A stretch of 64,000 nt of DNA, from the NCBI GenBank assembly GCA_045531205.1, contig JAZSDN010000002.1, positions 1 to 64,000 on the forward strand, in the 5' to 3' direction. Shown here piece by piece: positions 33,154 through 40,607 of this stretch (within the stretch, counting starts at the first letter, position 1; each line of letters begins with the position of its first letter). The notes beneath the pieces are model-generated. The model was not told the DNA's origin. It was given only the letters and a program-made list of their open reading frames with translations, and did no database searches. The stretch comes from JAZNQL01 sp045531205 (GTDB lineage: Bacteria > Bacillota > Clostridia > UMGS1883 > UMGS1540). Position numbers and translations under genes: made by a program.

Positions 33154-33217
33154 CTTTGTTCGAAAGGACAATAAAAATGAAAAAACCAAAGTTTTAATCA
33201 CATTTATTCATAATACT

Positions 33218-33246
33218 ATTTTACAATAATATTAGCTTTTTTTCAA
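33218..33246 (-). promoter_or_regulatory. Probable late promoter
   Basis: TTGAAA (33241-33246), 17-bp spacer, TAAAAT (33218-33223) on the minus strand. It precedes the ParB-dpdA-queC and terminase/virion genes and follows the late regulator gene. Confidence 0.6.
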
Positions 33247-33270
33247 TGTTCATATTTACCAAAAATTCAG

Positions 33271-33693
33271 TTAAATATATGTGCATTTTTTACAAACCAA
33301 GCGGTATGTACTATAAACCTTGTTTTCGTTCCATTCTCCGCTTGAATTTTCATTTAAGAGCGGTATACAGTCTTTCCATTTATACCCTTTGTAGAAACGA
33401 AGTTTGAATAATTCTTTTTCTTCTTTGGAAGCATTACATCTGTTGAGCATTTTAACGATTTCAGCCCACTTTACACGGTGAGCAGCCGCTTTAATTTCCC
33501 TTTCTCTGCGGAGATTATCAAGTTTAGTCAAAAGATTATCAACGGCACTGTTCGTACCGCCGCTCCCTTTTGGCATATCCGAGATTAATTGATTTTTAGG
33601 GTAATACAACACTGTTTGTATTTCCTCTATCGTTTCATCAAGCTCCAATACACTCACTTTTAATTGATAACATTCGTCAAAAAGCTCTCTCAT
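33271..33693 (-). CDS. ArpU/RinA-like late transcription regulator
   Basis: 140 residues. The N-terminal half is a coiled coil (VSVLELDETIEEIQTVLYYP; VDNLLTKLDNLRREREIKAA). The C-terminal half has a sigma-region-4-like helix-turn-helix (KEEKELFKLRFYKGYKWKDC IPLLNE...ENKVYSTYRLVCKK). It is the last early gene before the late promoter, the usual place for the phage late activator. RBS AGGAGG. Confidence 0.75.
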   Translation of the reverse strand: MRELFDECYQLKVSVLELDETIEEIQTVLYYPKNQLISDMPKGSGGTNSAVDNLLTKLDNLRREREIKAAAHRVKWAEIVKMLNRCNASKEEKELFKLRFYKGYKWKDCIPLLNENSSGEWNENKVYSTYRLVCKKCTYI

Positions 33694-33714
33694 AAAGTAT
33701 TCCTCCTGCTGTGG

Positions 33715-33825
33715 TTACTTTTTTCTATTTTGATATATGCTATATGCCACACACCAAACTATTACTATTGCTATTTCTGCAAGAATAGTTCCTACCACAC
33801 CTACTAAAATAGGATTAATATACAT
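33715..33825 (-). CDS. 36-residue membrane peptide
   Basis: MYINPILVGVVGTILAEIAI then VIVWCVAYSIYQNRKK: one hydrophobic helix with a basic C-terminus. GAGGTG lies 7 nt before the ATG. Similar DUF3789-type peptides are found in Firmicutes phages; function unknown. Confidence 0.65.
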   Translation of the reverse strand: MYINPILVGVVGTILAEIAIVIVWCVAYSIYQNRKK

Positions 33826-33831
33826 TTCATT

Positions 33832-34059
33832 TCACCTCTTGCAATTCACACAATACCTATATGCTTCAATCTGACCTTCAAGAAATTTAACTCTTTCTTT
33901 AAGTTCTGTTGCAGTCATTTCAAGTGTTGATATGTCTTTATCTCGTTTTTCCAATTGACAGTGCAACTCTCTATTTTCGCATTTTAACATTTCGCATTCG
34001 GGAATTAACGCCTTATACTGCGCTTCCCAATCGGGTTTTGCGGGTGCTGTATCATTCAT
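33832..34059 (-). CDS. Coiled-coil protein with terminal Cys pair
   Basis: 75 residues. Heptad-like region from CEMLKCENRELHCQLEKRDK to FLEGQIEAYRYC, ending CVNCKR. Likely a dimeric coiled coil. No family function recognised. ATG/stop overlap with the next gene suggests one operon. Confidence 0.6.
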   Translation of the reverse strand: MNDTAPAKPDWEAQYKALIPECEMLKCENRELHCQLEKRDKDISTLEMTATELKERVKFLEGQIEAYRYCVNCKR

Positions 34060-34283
34060 CGTATATCGCTCCTTATGTTAATTTGAAAATTAATATGACC
34101 CATAGTGTCTTGTGCCGTACAAATTTCGATTTGGTTAATCAATTTTCCGACAATTTCTGCTTTGCTTTTTTCAAGCTCACAACGAAATTCATCAACAAGC
34201 TTTTCAATCTGTTTATCAGCAAATTTATTCAAATCCTGCTGTACGCCCTCTTTGATTTTTGAAAAAATATTTGTATCACTCAT
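34056..34283 (-). CDS. Hypothetical helical protein
   Basis: 75 residues from MSDTNIFSKIKEGVQQDLNK with AAAGGAGTG upstream. Amphipathic helices (FADKQIEKLVDEFRCELEKS). Unrecognised; small early gene in an overlapping series. Confidence 0.55.
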   Translation of the reverse strand: MSDTNIFSKIKEGVQQDLNKFADKQIEKLVDEFRCELEKSKAEIVGKLINQIEICTAQDTMGHINFQINIRSDIR

Positions 34284-34461
34284 TATTGTCACTCCTTTGC
34301 TCTCTTAATCTGTCTATGGTTTCTTTGTTGAACAAGTAAAAATCAAAACAATTAAGAGGATTATCGTCACAATCTTTCTTTGCTTTTCCCATACATTCTC
34401 TGCAACAAGGCATTTTGTAAGGTTTGTTTGGCACTAAAGCTATTAGTTCGCTTTTGGTCAT
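34276..34461 (-). CDS. Small Cys-rich protein
   Basis: 61 residues from MTKSELIALVPNKPYKMPCC with AGAGGGTGA upstream. CCRECMGKAKKDCDDNPLNC gives four to five Cys in a short span, likely a zinc site. Function unknown. Confidence 0.6.
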   Translation of the reverse strand: MTKSELIALVPNKPYKMPCCRECMGKAKKDCDDNPLNCFDFYLFNKETIDRLREQRSDNNE

Positions 34462-34467
34462 TAACAA

Positions 34468-34821
34468 TCACCCTCTTTGATACCACGGTTTAAAATTGTT
34501 GATTTTTTCAAGCAAGTTATCACTTTTGCCGTCAAAACAAATCGCTCTATCGTCTATATAAACAACAGCAGGCGGTTTTTCTTTGCATACTCTATCAACC
34601 ACAATTTGATTTTCTGCAAGATATGTTTTAACCGCTTGTAATCCTTTGGGCGTTGCACAACGAGTTGACACAACAACCACTTCATAACCTGCGTTTCGTA
34701 TCTGCTGAATAGAGTTTTTTATTCCCGTTACAGGCGGGTCAGGTATTATATCTTCACCTTTCCAACCGCTTGTATAACTGTGAATTACTCCGTCAAAGTC
34801 AAAAACTACTGTTTTTTTCAT
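34468..34821 (-). CDS. HAD-superfamily phosphatase-like protein
   Basis: 117 residues. MKKTVVFDFDGVIHSYTSGW (motif I DxDG), AGYEVVVVSTRCATPKG (motif II S/T) and AVVYIDDRAICFDG (motif IV DD) show a short HAD fold. Such proteins occur in phage nucleotide metabolism. Substrate unknown; a lysine for motif III could be in KEKPP. Confidence 0.75.
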   Translation of the reverse strand: MKKTVVFDFDGVIHSYTSGWKGEDIIPDPPVTGIKNSIQQIRNAGYEVVVVSTRCATPKGLQAVKTYLAENQIVVDRVCKEKPPAVVYIDDRAICFDGKSDNLLEKINNFKPWYQRG

Positions 34822-34871
34822 AAACCCTCACCTATCTTTTTTCAAAATGCTCTTTTAACACAGAATAAACA

Positions 34872-35360
34872 TTAATCCTCACCTGCCAACTCTTTTGAAA
34901 TTTTTGCAATGTTATCAAACAATTTTACTAACATAGTCTGTGGATTCGGGCGGTCATATCTCTTGTCGCTTGTATATACATCTTTTAAACGCTTCGCAAA
35001 CTCTTTGCTTGTTTCGGCTTTGACCGTCAAAAGTTGATGATTTAAAGCAAGCAAAGCTTCCCCTTCGTCATACAGTTTGCGTTCAAGTGTTTCAATCTCT
35101 GCCTTTTGGCGGTTGATAAGGTTGTCAATATCACCTTCGACCACTTCAAAATCTTCTTGTAACCATTTTTTGACGAACGCAAGTTTATAAGAGCCGTACC
35201 CACAAATCATTGTTTTCTGTTCGATGTCATACCAATGAATGCTGTAATAGGGTTCATTAATATCACCACTAACCACTATATGCGGATAAATTGCCTTGAT
35301 TTTTTCGCCTTCGGCAAGCGTCTTGCACTCATTGACCTTTGTAATATTGTTATCTGTCAT
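34872..35360 (-). CDS. Hypothetical coiled-coil protein
   Basis: 162 residues from MTDNNITKVNECKTLAEGEK. The N-terminal half is beta-like (GDINEPYYSIHWYDIEQKTM), and the C-terminal half is helical (RQKAEIETLERKLYDEGEAL). The upstream in-frame extension belongs to the previous small gene's RBS region, so the ATG at 35360 is preferred. No function recognised. Confidence 0.6.
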   Translation of the reverse strand: MTDNNITKVNECKTLAEGEKIKAIYPHIVVSGDINEPYYSIHWYDIEQKTMICGYGSYKLAFVKKWLQEDFEVVEGDIDNLINRQKAEIETLERKLYDEGEALLALNHQLLTVKAETSKEFAKRLKDVYTSDKRYDRPNPQTMLVKLFDNIAKISKELAGED

Positions 35361-35499
35361 TCTTCGGTCTACCTCTCTTTTGGTCTGCTTCTTTCCACAC
35401 CTGAAATAGTGCATAAGCAAGTGGATTTATAACAAAATCAAGATTTTTTGCTCGTTCATATTCGGCTTCAAGCCTTTTAATAGCCTGTTCAAGTGTCAT
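35350..35499 (-). CDS. 49-residue phage protein
   Basis: MTLEQAIKRLEAEYERAKNL followed by DFVINPLAYALFQVWKEADQ and a basic end. The ATGA overlap with the upstream stop and the 11-nt overlap downstream support it as real. The YERAKNLDFVxNPLAYALFxVWKEAD pattern is common in Clostridia phages; function unknown. Confidence 0.7.
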   Translation of the reverse strand: MTLEQAIKRLEAEYERAKNLDFVINPLAYALFQVWKEADQKRGRPKNDR

Positions 35500-35765
35500 T
35501 TGGTATCACTCCAATCCAAAGCCTGCCAACAAACAGAACAACAACCTTTGTCCTCATTTTCATCAATAGCCATACGACAATTCGGACACAACGGCAAATC
35601 ATAATCACCGTCAATATATAACGGCTTTTTCGGTATCTGCTTTTCAATGGCTGCAATAGCAAACTCAAAAACTTCTTTTGTTTTTTCTACCTTTTCGTTA
35701 GAGCAAAAACGAACATCAATCTGCACTTCGTTATTTATAAAGTCTATTGCTTCTTGTGGTTTCAT
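35496..35765 (-). CDS. Small zinc-ribbon protein
   Basis: 89 residues. N-terminus MKPQEAIDFINNEVQIDVRF, then LPLCPNCRMAIDENEDKGCC SVCWQALDW with two CxxC knuckles. This is a very common early-phage family (EAIxxL...CPxC...YCxxCGQxLDW). Function unknown. Confidence 0.7.
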   Translation of the reverse strand: MKPQEAIDFINNEVQIDVRFCSNEKVEKTKEVFEFAIAAIEKQIPKKPLYIDGDYDLPLCPNCRMAIDENEDKGCCSVCWQALDWSDTK

Positions 35766-35971
35766 TTCTGCACCTCACTTTCAAGGTATCGTTTAATACA
35801 TTCCTTGCAGCCTTTGTAATAACATTGTTCTATCGGTAGTCTGCAAGAATCGGGGGTAATTATAGCAAGAAGAAAATCGGTCATTCCATCAACGCCCATA
35901 TTTATTATGCGGTCATGCTCGGTCACTATGGGAGTTTGTACTATTTGCTTTTCCTTGCATTTTCTGCCCAT
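35762..35971 (-). CDS. Small Cys-containing protein
   Basis: 69 residues: MGRKCKEKQIVQTPIVTEHD ... TDFLLAIITPDSCRLPIEQC YYKGCKECI. Four Cys near the end may bind zinc. Coupled to the next gene by a 4-nt overlap. Unknown function. Confidence 0.6.
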   Translation of the reverse strand: MGRKCKEKQIVQTPIVTEHDRIINMGVDGMTDFLLAIITPDSCRLPIEQCYYKGCKECIKRYLESEVQK

Positions 35972-35973
35972 TC

Positions 35974-36453
35974 CTACACCTCCAACAGTTCGGGGTTATC
36001 GTGTATGTTGCCGATTTTTTTGTAAGAATAAGTTATTATTCCGCTTGCACCCATATCGACCCAACGCTCAATTTGACCTATGCGGTGGTAACTCTTTCTA
36101 TCAATTCCTGTTTGACGGAATATTTCCTTTATATATTCAATGTAACAACAACCTTCACGAATCACTACTTGACCTATTTCTTTTCTGCCATAATAATCTT
36201 TTGAGGAAAACTCTACGATATCCCCCTCAAAAATCTTTTTGCCGTTAAAGGTCAAGCCTGTAAATTGTCCTACGGTTTCGGGAATTACAAGGTGTGTATG
36301 ATTTTTTACTATCTCATATACAGGTAATGTGCTTGCTGATAAATAGGGTTCTGCAATAAAAACATATCCACTTTCAATATCAAGTGGGATTATTCCACCT
36401 TTAACCCATTCGCCGTTATCAACTCGTTTACCACGAAATAAAATCTCTCTCAT
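35974..36453 (-). CDS. YopX-family protein, copy 1
   Basis: 159 residues from MREILFRGKRVDNGEWVKGG. VIPETVGQFTGLTFNGKKIF EGDIVE and the C-terminal IGNIHDNPELLEV are diagnostic of the YopX family. A second copy is at 39523-39926. Role unknown; found in early regions of many phages. The longer in-frame start lies inside the dUTPase gene and is less likely. Confidence 0.85.
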   Translation of the reverse strand: MREILFRGKRVDNGEWVKGGIIPLDIESGYVFIAEPYLSASTLPVYEIVKNHTHLVIPETVGQFTGLTFNGKKIFEGDIVEFSSKDYYGRKEIGQVVIREGCCYIEYIKEIFRQTGIDRKSYHRIGQIERWVDMGASGIITYSYKKIGNIHDNPELLEV

Positions 36454-36457
36454 TCTG

Positions 36458-36883
36458 TTATTTCCCCGTGCTGCCAAAACCGCCAGCATTACGCTCTGTT
36501 ATACCGCCGTAAAGTTCTTCAACGGTATCAACAATCTCTAAATCAGGTGAATATATCGGCAAGAAAACAATCTGACTGATTTTATCACCTTTTTCAAAGG
36601 TGTAATCATAGCCGCTATTGTTATAGAGCTTTACAACAACACTACCTGTATATCCGCTATCTATAACGCCTTCGCTGGTGATACCGTGCTTTACATTCAA
36701 GCCACTTTTGCTTTTGATAAAACCTACATATCCTCTCGGAATCTCAAAATGTACGCCTGTGTCAGTTTTTGCACTTTCTTTTGCGGGTACAATCAGTCTT
36801 TCTCTTGCGTAAAGGTCATATCCTGCGTCGTCAAGGTGTGCTTTGAGCGGCATAACCGCCCCTTTGTCTAACATTACTTTCAT
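36458..36883 (-). CDS. dut: dUTPase
   Basis: 141 residues. Motifs DDAGYDLYA (I), KSKSGLNVKHGI (II), GVIDSGYTGSV (III), KGDKISQIVF (IV) and the Gly-rich tail ERNAGGFGSTGK (V) are all present. It hydrolyses dUTP to dUMP and PPi as a trimer, keeping uracil out of phage DNA. Confidence 0.95.
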   Translation of the reverse strand: MKVMLDKGAVMPLKAHLDDAGYDLYARERLIVPAKESAKTDTGVHFEIPRGYVGFIKSKSGLNVKHGITSEGVIDSGYTGSVVVKLYNNSGYDYTFEKGDKISQIVFLPIYSPDLEIVDTVEELYGGITERNAGGFGSTGK

Positions 36884-36888
36884 TGGTG

Positions 36889-37281
36889 TTACTCCTTTTC
36901 TATTAACCTGACAAGCACAAAATCCTCTGTGTCGTCAATAATCACATCATAAAATCCTTTTACATAACGCCTGTTATCATTGGGTATGATTCCGCAACTT
37001 TGCATAGCGTCAAGGATATATTTCTTTGCACTTGCTATATTGTCAGCGTCACGCCTTTTTGTTTTTTCGTGCCATTCAAAATAAACTGTTATTGCCTTAT
37101 CCGTTGGTTTTAGGCTGCCTTTGGTTTGTGCCTGCCTAATCGCCCAACCTATCAGTTCTTCAATATCCGATTTGAATTTATTTGCTTTATACTTGCTGCC
37201 CCTGCATTCATCAATATAGTCATTTAGCGAAGGGAGCTTTGCTTTTATAAGAAATTCGCCTATAACATTAATTTTAATCAA
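36889..37281 (-). CDS. rusA: RusA-type Holliday junction resolvase
   Basis: 130 residues from a TTG start. LPSLNDYIDECRG, KTKRRDADNIASAKKYILDA MQ and GIIPNDNRRYVKGFYDVIID match RusA, with the metal-binding Asp residues in RRDADN and NDN. It cuts recombination junctions before packaging. A short leader ORF (37288-37311) lies in front. Confidence 0.85.
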   Translation of the reverse strand: MIKINVIGEFLIKAKLPSLNDYIDECRGSKYKANKFKSDIEELIGWAIRQAQTKGSLKPTDKAITVYFEWHEKTKRRDADNIASAKKYILDAMQSCGIIPNDNRRYVKGFYDVIIDDTEDFVLVRLIEKE

Positions 37282-37287
37282 ATCCTC

Positions 37288-37311
37288 TCAAATGGTTTCG
37301 AAACGGCTCAT
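37288..37311 (-). other. Short leader ORF MSRFETI before rusA
   Basis: Seven codons. It shares the start context TTAATG and the M-x-R/H-x-E-T pattern with three other leaders (40063-40122, 43718-43762, 47487-47552). It could equally be a conserved DNA site. Confidence 0.35.
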
Positions 37312-37319
37312 TAAAGGTG

Positions 37320-38144
37320 CTAATCTTTCAACCTATAATTCCTGCTTTTGTCTCTACTGATATTAAGCTTATATCTTCCTGTCTGTTGATATATTCGGCT
37401 CATTGTAGCTTCGTCATAATCCATTAATTCATCAAGCATTTTTTCACTTGAAATAATGGTTATTTTATCGCTATCAAGTAATCTATGATTGATTATCTCA
37501 AAAGCCAAATTTATATCGGCTGGTGTTGGATTCTCGCCACTTTTTACCTTCAAGAAATCATCAATATACAAAACATCAATATTTTTGTAAGTATGTATTC
37601 TTTCGTGATACGAAACATCATTGACAAGGGCTTTAAGGCGTTTGGATTCTTCGCTCCAAAGCATATATTTAACTTCAAGCCCTGCTTTGATATAATGAGC
37701 GGCTATTGCTGTGCAAATATGAGTTTTTCCTGCACCCACTTGACCGCCGATATAAAACCATTTTGCAGAATCGTCAGCACAAAAAGCCTGTGCCGTATTT
37801 TTTATGAGCTTTTGCCAATCTTCGCTATCTATATATTTATCAAAAGTGTATTCGGTTATGATGTTACCTAAACCGCTGCGTCTTGCTCTTTTGAGCGTTG
37901 CCCTTATCTTTTGGCATTTGCATATTGAATTTACTTCATATCCGTTTTCATCAAGTTTTGCGATAAAGCCTTTGTTTTTGCAAATATCACAGTTATATCC
38001 GTCTACTTCGTGCAAATTCCCTTCGGATTCGTTATACCAATCAATACGCTTTTGCATATATTCCTGCGGAGATAGATTGTTTTCTATCCCGTGTTCTGAA
38101 TTGAGTTTTTTTAATATATCAGATAAGCTTGTCATTCCGCTCAC
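37320..38144 (-). CDS. DnaC/DnaI-like helicase loader ATPase
   Basis: 274 residues from GTG (ATG at 38135 possible). Zinc-like N-terminus CDICKNKGFIAKLDENGYEV NSICKC, then Walker A GGQVGAGKTHICTAIAAHY, Walker B DVLYIDDFLK and sensor motifs near IISSEKMLDELMDYDEATMSR. It loads the replicative helicase. It overlaps the replication organizer by 4 nt; GGAGG is 9 nt before the GTG. Confidence 0.9.
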   Translation of the reverse strand: MSGMTSLSDILKKLNSEHGIENNLSPQEYMQKRIDWYNESEGNLHEVDGYNCDICKNKGFIAKLDENGYEVNSICKCQKIRATLKRARRSGLGNIITEYTFDKYIDSEDWQKLIKNTAQAFCADDSAKWFYIGGQVGAGKTHICTAIAAHYIKAGLEVKYMLWSEESKRLKALVNDVSYHERIHTYKNIDVLYIDDFLKVKSGENPTPADINLAFEIINHRLLDSDKITIISSEKMLDELMDYDEATMSRIYQQTGRYKLNISRDKSRNYRLKD

Positions 38145-38956
38145 AGATATGTTCCTCCCCAGCGTTTAGTTTCTTCCTGCTGTTTTGATTTGCCTGATTT
38201 GTTATCGTAGTTACCGTCAAGCACCTTTGCAAAATTGCTGTCCTTAATCAACCAATCAAAATTTGCTTGCCAATCACGATTATTTGAACCTTTCAAAAAG
38301 TCGCTTGCTTCTGCTTTTTCAAACAGCTCTTTGAATTGCTCAACAGTATAGGTTTTTAACCTTGCTTTTATAGCCTGTTTTCTTTTGTCCGATAAAACGG
38401 TTAATCGGGGGAACGATACGCAGATATCGTTATACATATCAGCGATAAGCTGATAATCCGTCTTATTCTCTCTCTTATTCTTATTCTTATCTTCTTCTTT
38501 ATCTTCTTCTATATCTGTGTCATTACATTCCGTTACTGTAATGTCATTGTAATCATTACATTGTGCTAAAAGCTTTTGTTTTTCTCTATGTTTGGCAACC
38601 CTTTGACGGTTCTTTTCCTTTGCAGCTTCTAACTTTTCAAGACTTTGATGTTTTTCCCAATTTGGGATAGTGTAGGCGTTATTAACAACCTCAATCATTC
38701 CAAAATTCTCAAAAGTGCTTAAAGCAAGTCGAACGGTATTTAAAGGTTTTCGGAATATCGTAGCAAGCATTTCGTCGGTGTATGCCAACTTATCATTCAT
38801 CATAAACACACCGCCGTTATTCTGTTTCCCTGCCATACAAAGCAATTTAAACCAAATAACTATAATGCTATCTGATTCGGGCATACTTTCAATGAGCAAT
38901 ATTTTTTCATCATTAAAAATATCTGTACAAATTTTTATCCATTTAACCTCTGCCAT
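38141..38956 (-). CDS. Phage replisome organizer (DnaD-like initiator)
   Basis: 271 residues. VKWIKICTDIFNDEKILLIE, IVIWFKLLCMAGKQNNGGVF and IPNWEKHQSLEKLEAAKEKN RQR are the winged-helix N-terminus of phage replication organizers. The C-terminus carries a DnaD-like segment (DWQANFDWLIKDSNFAKVLDG). It binds the phage origin and recruits the loader encoded next; an origin is probably within or next to the gene but was not located. Confidence 0.9.
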   Translation of the reverse strand: MAEVKWIKICTDIFNDEKILLIESMPESDSIIVIWFKLLCMAGKQNNGGVFMMNDKLAYTDEMLATIFRKPLNTVRLALSTFENFGMIEVVNNAYTIPNWEKHQSLEKLEAAKEKNRQRVAKHREKQKLLAQCNDYNDITVTECNDTDIEEDKEEDKNKNKRENKTDYQLIADMYNDICVSFPRLTVLSDKRKQAIKARLKTYTVEQFKELFEKAEASDFLKGSNNRDWQANFDWLIKDSNFAKVLDGNYDNKSGKSKQQEETKRWGGTYL

Positions 38957-38964
38957 AAAATCAC

Positions 38965-39303
38965 CTATATTTCTATTCCGTGTATATTTGGCAACTTGCC
39001 GTCAAGATACATTTTAAAATCGTGCCACTTGTTACACTCGTTCAGCACTTCAATAAATCGTTCATAGTAACCCAAATAATAATTACCCTGATTTACTTGA
39101 TTTCCGCTAATAGTTGTAGATAAGGGGTGATTATCTATTACGGATTTTAATATGTGATACTTTGAGTGCAACTTTCTCGGCAATAACAATAAATTTGAAA
39201 TTTCATCATTGCTATGGTTGCCGTCTATATGGTGTATTACATATTCCTTGCCGAAGTTGATGTTATAGTGCCGTTTGAATTTTTTGTTATAATTCTCTGC
39301 CAT
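38965..39303 (-). CDS. HNH endonuclease
   Basis: 112 residues. YVIHHIDGNHSNDEISNLLLL PRKLHSKYH is an HNH site (HH...N...H). It begins inside the preceding gene (67-nt overlap). Possibly a free-standing homing-type nuclease inserted next to the replication genes. Confidence 0.75.
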   Translation of the reverse strand: MAENYNKKFKRHYNINFGKEYVIHHIDGNHSNDEISNLLLLPRKLHSKYHILKSVIDNHPLSTTISGNQVNQGNYYLGYYERFIEVLNECNKWHDFKMYLDGKLPNIHGIEI

Positions 39304-39530
39304 TGCTCACACTTCTTTCTCTCACTCTCTATTTCTTTTTTTAATATGTCTGAATAGTGTTTAAGCCCTATAAAGTGAGATTTCATTAACGCTGCTTTTG
39401 GATTATGGGAATAACGCCCTCCCTCAATCCCAAGATATAAACATATCGTTGCAAGAGTTTCCAAAACTTCAACCTGCATTTCCTTTTGTATTCTTCGCAG
39501 ATAGAAATATCTTTTGATTCTTTTAATCAT
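39237..39530 (-). CDS. Hypothetical helical protein
   Basis: 97 residues, basic N-terminus MIKRIKRYFYLRRIQKEMQV, then KHYSDILKKEIESERKKCEQ. The 3' end overlaps the HNH start by 67 nt, which suggests that insertion of the HNH gene altered its original end. Family not recognised. Confidence 0.5.
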   Translation of the reverse strand: MIKRIKRYFYLRRIQKEMQVEVLETLATICLYLGIEGGRYSHNPKAALMKSHFIGLKHYSDILKKEIESERKKCEQWQRIITKNSNGTITSTSARNM

Positions 39531-39926
39531 CGTCCTGTACCTCCAACAGTTCAGGGTTATTGTGTATGTTGCCGATTACTTCAAGTTCGTGAGAATGTTC
39601 TATATCACACATCAATTCGTAGTTATCAAGATTTACAACAACAGTTGCTTCAAAATCTTCACCAACAATATTGCTTGTTATTGCTTTAACAATATCGCCC
39701 TCAAAAATCTTCTTGCCGTTCTTGTCGGTCAAACCCGTGTACTGTCCTACGGTTTCGGGGATAATTTCATAAGGTTGCATAACATATTCATAATCATAGG
39801 TAACAATCTTTCGTTCACTTTGCTCTATTGCAAAATATTCTTTACCTGCAAATTTTCTTTTTGTAAGAAAGCCCTGCACCCATTCGCCGTTATCAACTCG
39901 CTTGCCACGAAACAAAATCTCTCTCA
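39523..39926 (-). CDS. YopX-family protein, copy 2
   Basis: 134 residues from MREILFRGKRVDNGEWVQGF with AAGGAAG upstream. IIPETVGQYTGLTDKNGKKI FEGDIV and IGNIHNNPELLEV. Its first 16 residues are identical to copy 1 apart from one or two changes. It lies just after the small RNA terminator at 39947, so its expression may be attenuated. Confidence 0.85.
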
Positions 39927-39946
39927 TTGTTACTTCCTTTCCAAGC

Positions 39947-40054
39947 AAAAAACCTTTGCACGAATTGAGGTGGAGCTCAATCCATACAAAGGTTTACGGT
40001 CATAGTTTTTAAGTTTTTTGCCATAAAGCAACTCCACTTACTCTATGACCTTAA
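39947..40054 (-). ncRNA. Structured small RNA or leader with intrinsic terminator
   Basis: A strong promoter (40060-40088) is followed by a structured RNA of about 108 nt. Near the 5' end GGTCATAG (40043-40050) pairs with CTATGACC (39998-40005). The 3' part is a two-step hairpin: AAACCTTTG/CAAAGGTTT, a 5x5 internal loop, ATTGAG/CTCAAT and a six-base loop CTCCAC, followed by TTTTTT. The loop CTCCAC is exactly complementary to GTGGAG in the loop of the first hairpin, so a loop-loop contact or an alternative fold is possible. The CCACCTC stretch could pair with ribosome binding sites. Either a free sRNA or an attenuator of the YopX gene. Confidence 0.6.
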
Positions 40055-40059
40055 AAACT

Positions 40060-40088
40060 ATATTACAATAATTTTCCAAAAATGTCAA
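40060..40088 (-). promoter_or_regulatory. Strong promoter for the 39947-40054 RNA
   Basis: TTGACA (40083-40088), 17-bp spacer, TAATAT (40060-40065) on the minus strand. A 12-bp inverted repeat ATAGTTTTTAAG/CTTAAAAACTAT (40002-40013 and 40050-40061) overlaps the -10. Confidence 0.75.
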
Positions 40089-40122
40089 CGGGTAATAAGC
40101 AAAATGTTTCGTTGTGGCGCAT
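40063..40122 (-). other. Short leader ORF (19 codons) of the M-R-H-N-E-T type
   Basis: Begins at TAATG overlapping the stop of the 3D-domain gene; reads MRHNETFCLLPVDIFGKLL and stops inside the promoter. Shares 23-bp DNA with 43740 and 47530 regions. Confidence 0.35.
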
Positions 40123-40565
40123 TAACCCACCAAAAACACCTCTGCATACTGTCTAAAATATTCTGCTTCTTCGTGGGTATCAAAGTAAATATCAATGATT
40201 TTTCCTTTAACTTCAACACCGTTATCTTCGGCACGGTATGTATGACCGTTTATAATTACCTCTGTTCCGTATGGAATAACTGACGGGTCAACAGCAATAG
40301 TGTGATTCTCTTTTGCTCTTACTCCTGTTGCTGTCATATCACCCCACTTGCCCGAACATATTGTGCAAGGGCAATATGCAGTAAGTTTAAAAACTCCAAG
40401 AGAATTGTTTTTAGCTGTTGTTGGCTCTGTTCGTTGCTCTGTGACAGTTGCTGTTACTGTTTCGGTTATTTCTTCGGCTGTTTTCAAATATGTTATTGCT
40501 GCAATGTCAAAAATCACAATAACTATAAGCATAACAGTTAATAAAATTTTAATTATCTTATTCAT
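40122..40565 (-). CDS. Membrane-anchored 3D-domain protein
   Basis: 147 residues. Residues 6-28 form a signal anchor (ILLTVMLIVIVIFDIAAITY). After a Thr/Glu linker comes FKLTAYCPCTIC...TATGVRA, IAVDPSVIPYGTEVIING and EDNGVEVKGKIIDIYF with the three Asp of the 3D domain (RpfB/YocH-like). These domains belong to cell-wall lytic enzymes. Presence among early genes is unusual; it might alter the wall during infection or exclude other phages. Confidence 0.85.
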   Translation of the reverse strand: MNKIIKILLTVMLIVIVIFDIAAITYLKTAEEITETVTATVTEQRTEPTTAKNNSLGVFKLTAYCPCTICSGKWGDMTATGVRAKENHTIAVDPSVIPYGTEVIINGHTYRAEDNGVEVKGKIIDIYFDTHEEAEYFRQYAEVFLVG

Positions 40566-40607
40566 TTATTCTCCCTTATTGCCGCTTGCAAGCTCATTTT
40601 AGCTATT

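Noticed and set aside
32959..33201. 80-codon frame upstream of the ParB-like gene
   Set aside because: It would run through the late leader and the terminator hairpin, with no RBS. A shorter part (GLEHYIKAEAVGWRDVQLKR) might be a gene remnant, but support is weak.
32984..33217. preQ1 riboswitch upstream of the deazaguanine genes
   Set aside because: No preQ1-I or preQ1-II consensus was seen in the leader; only a terminator hairpin is evident.
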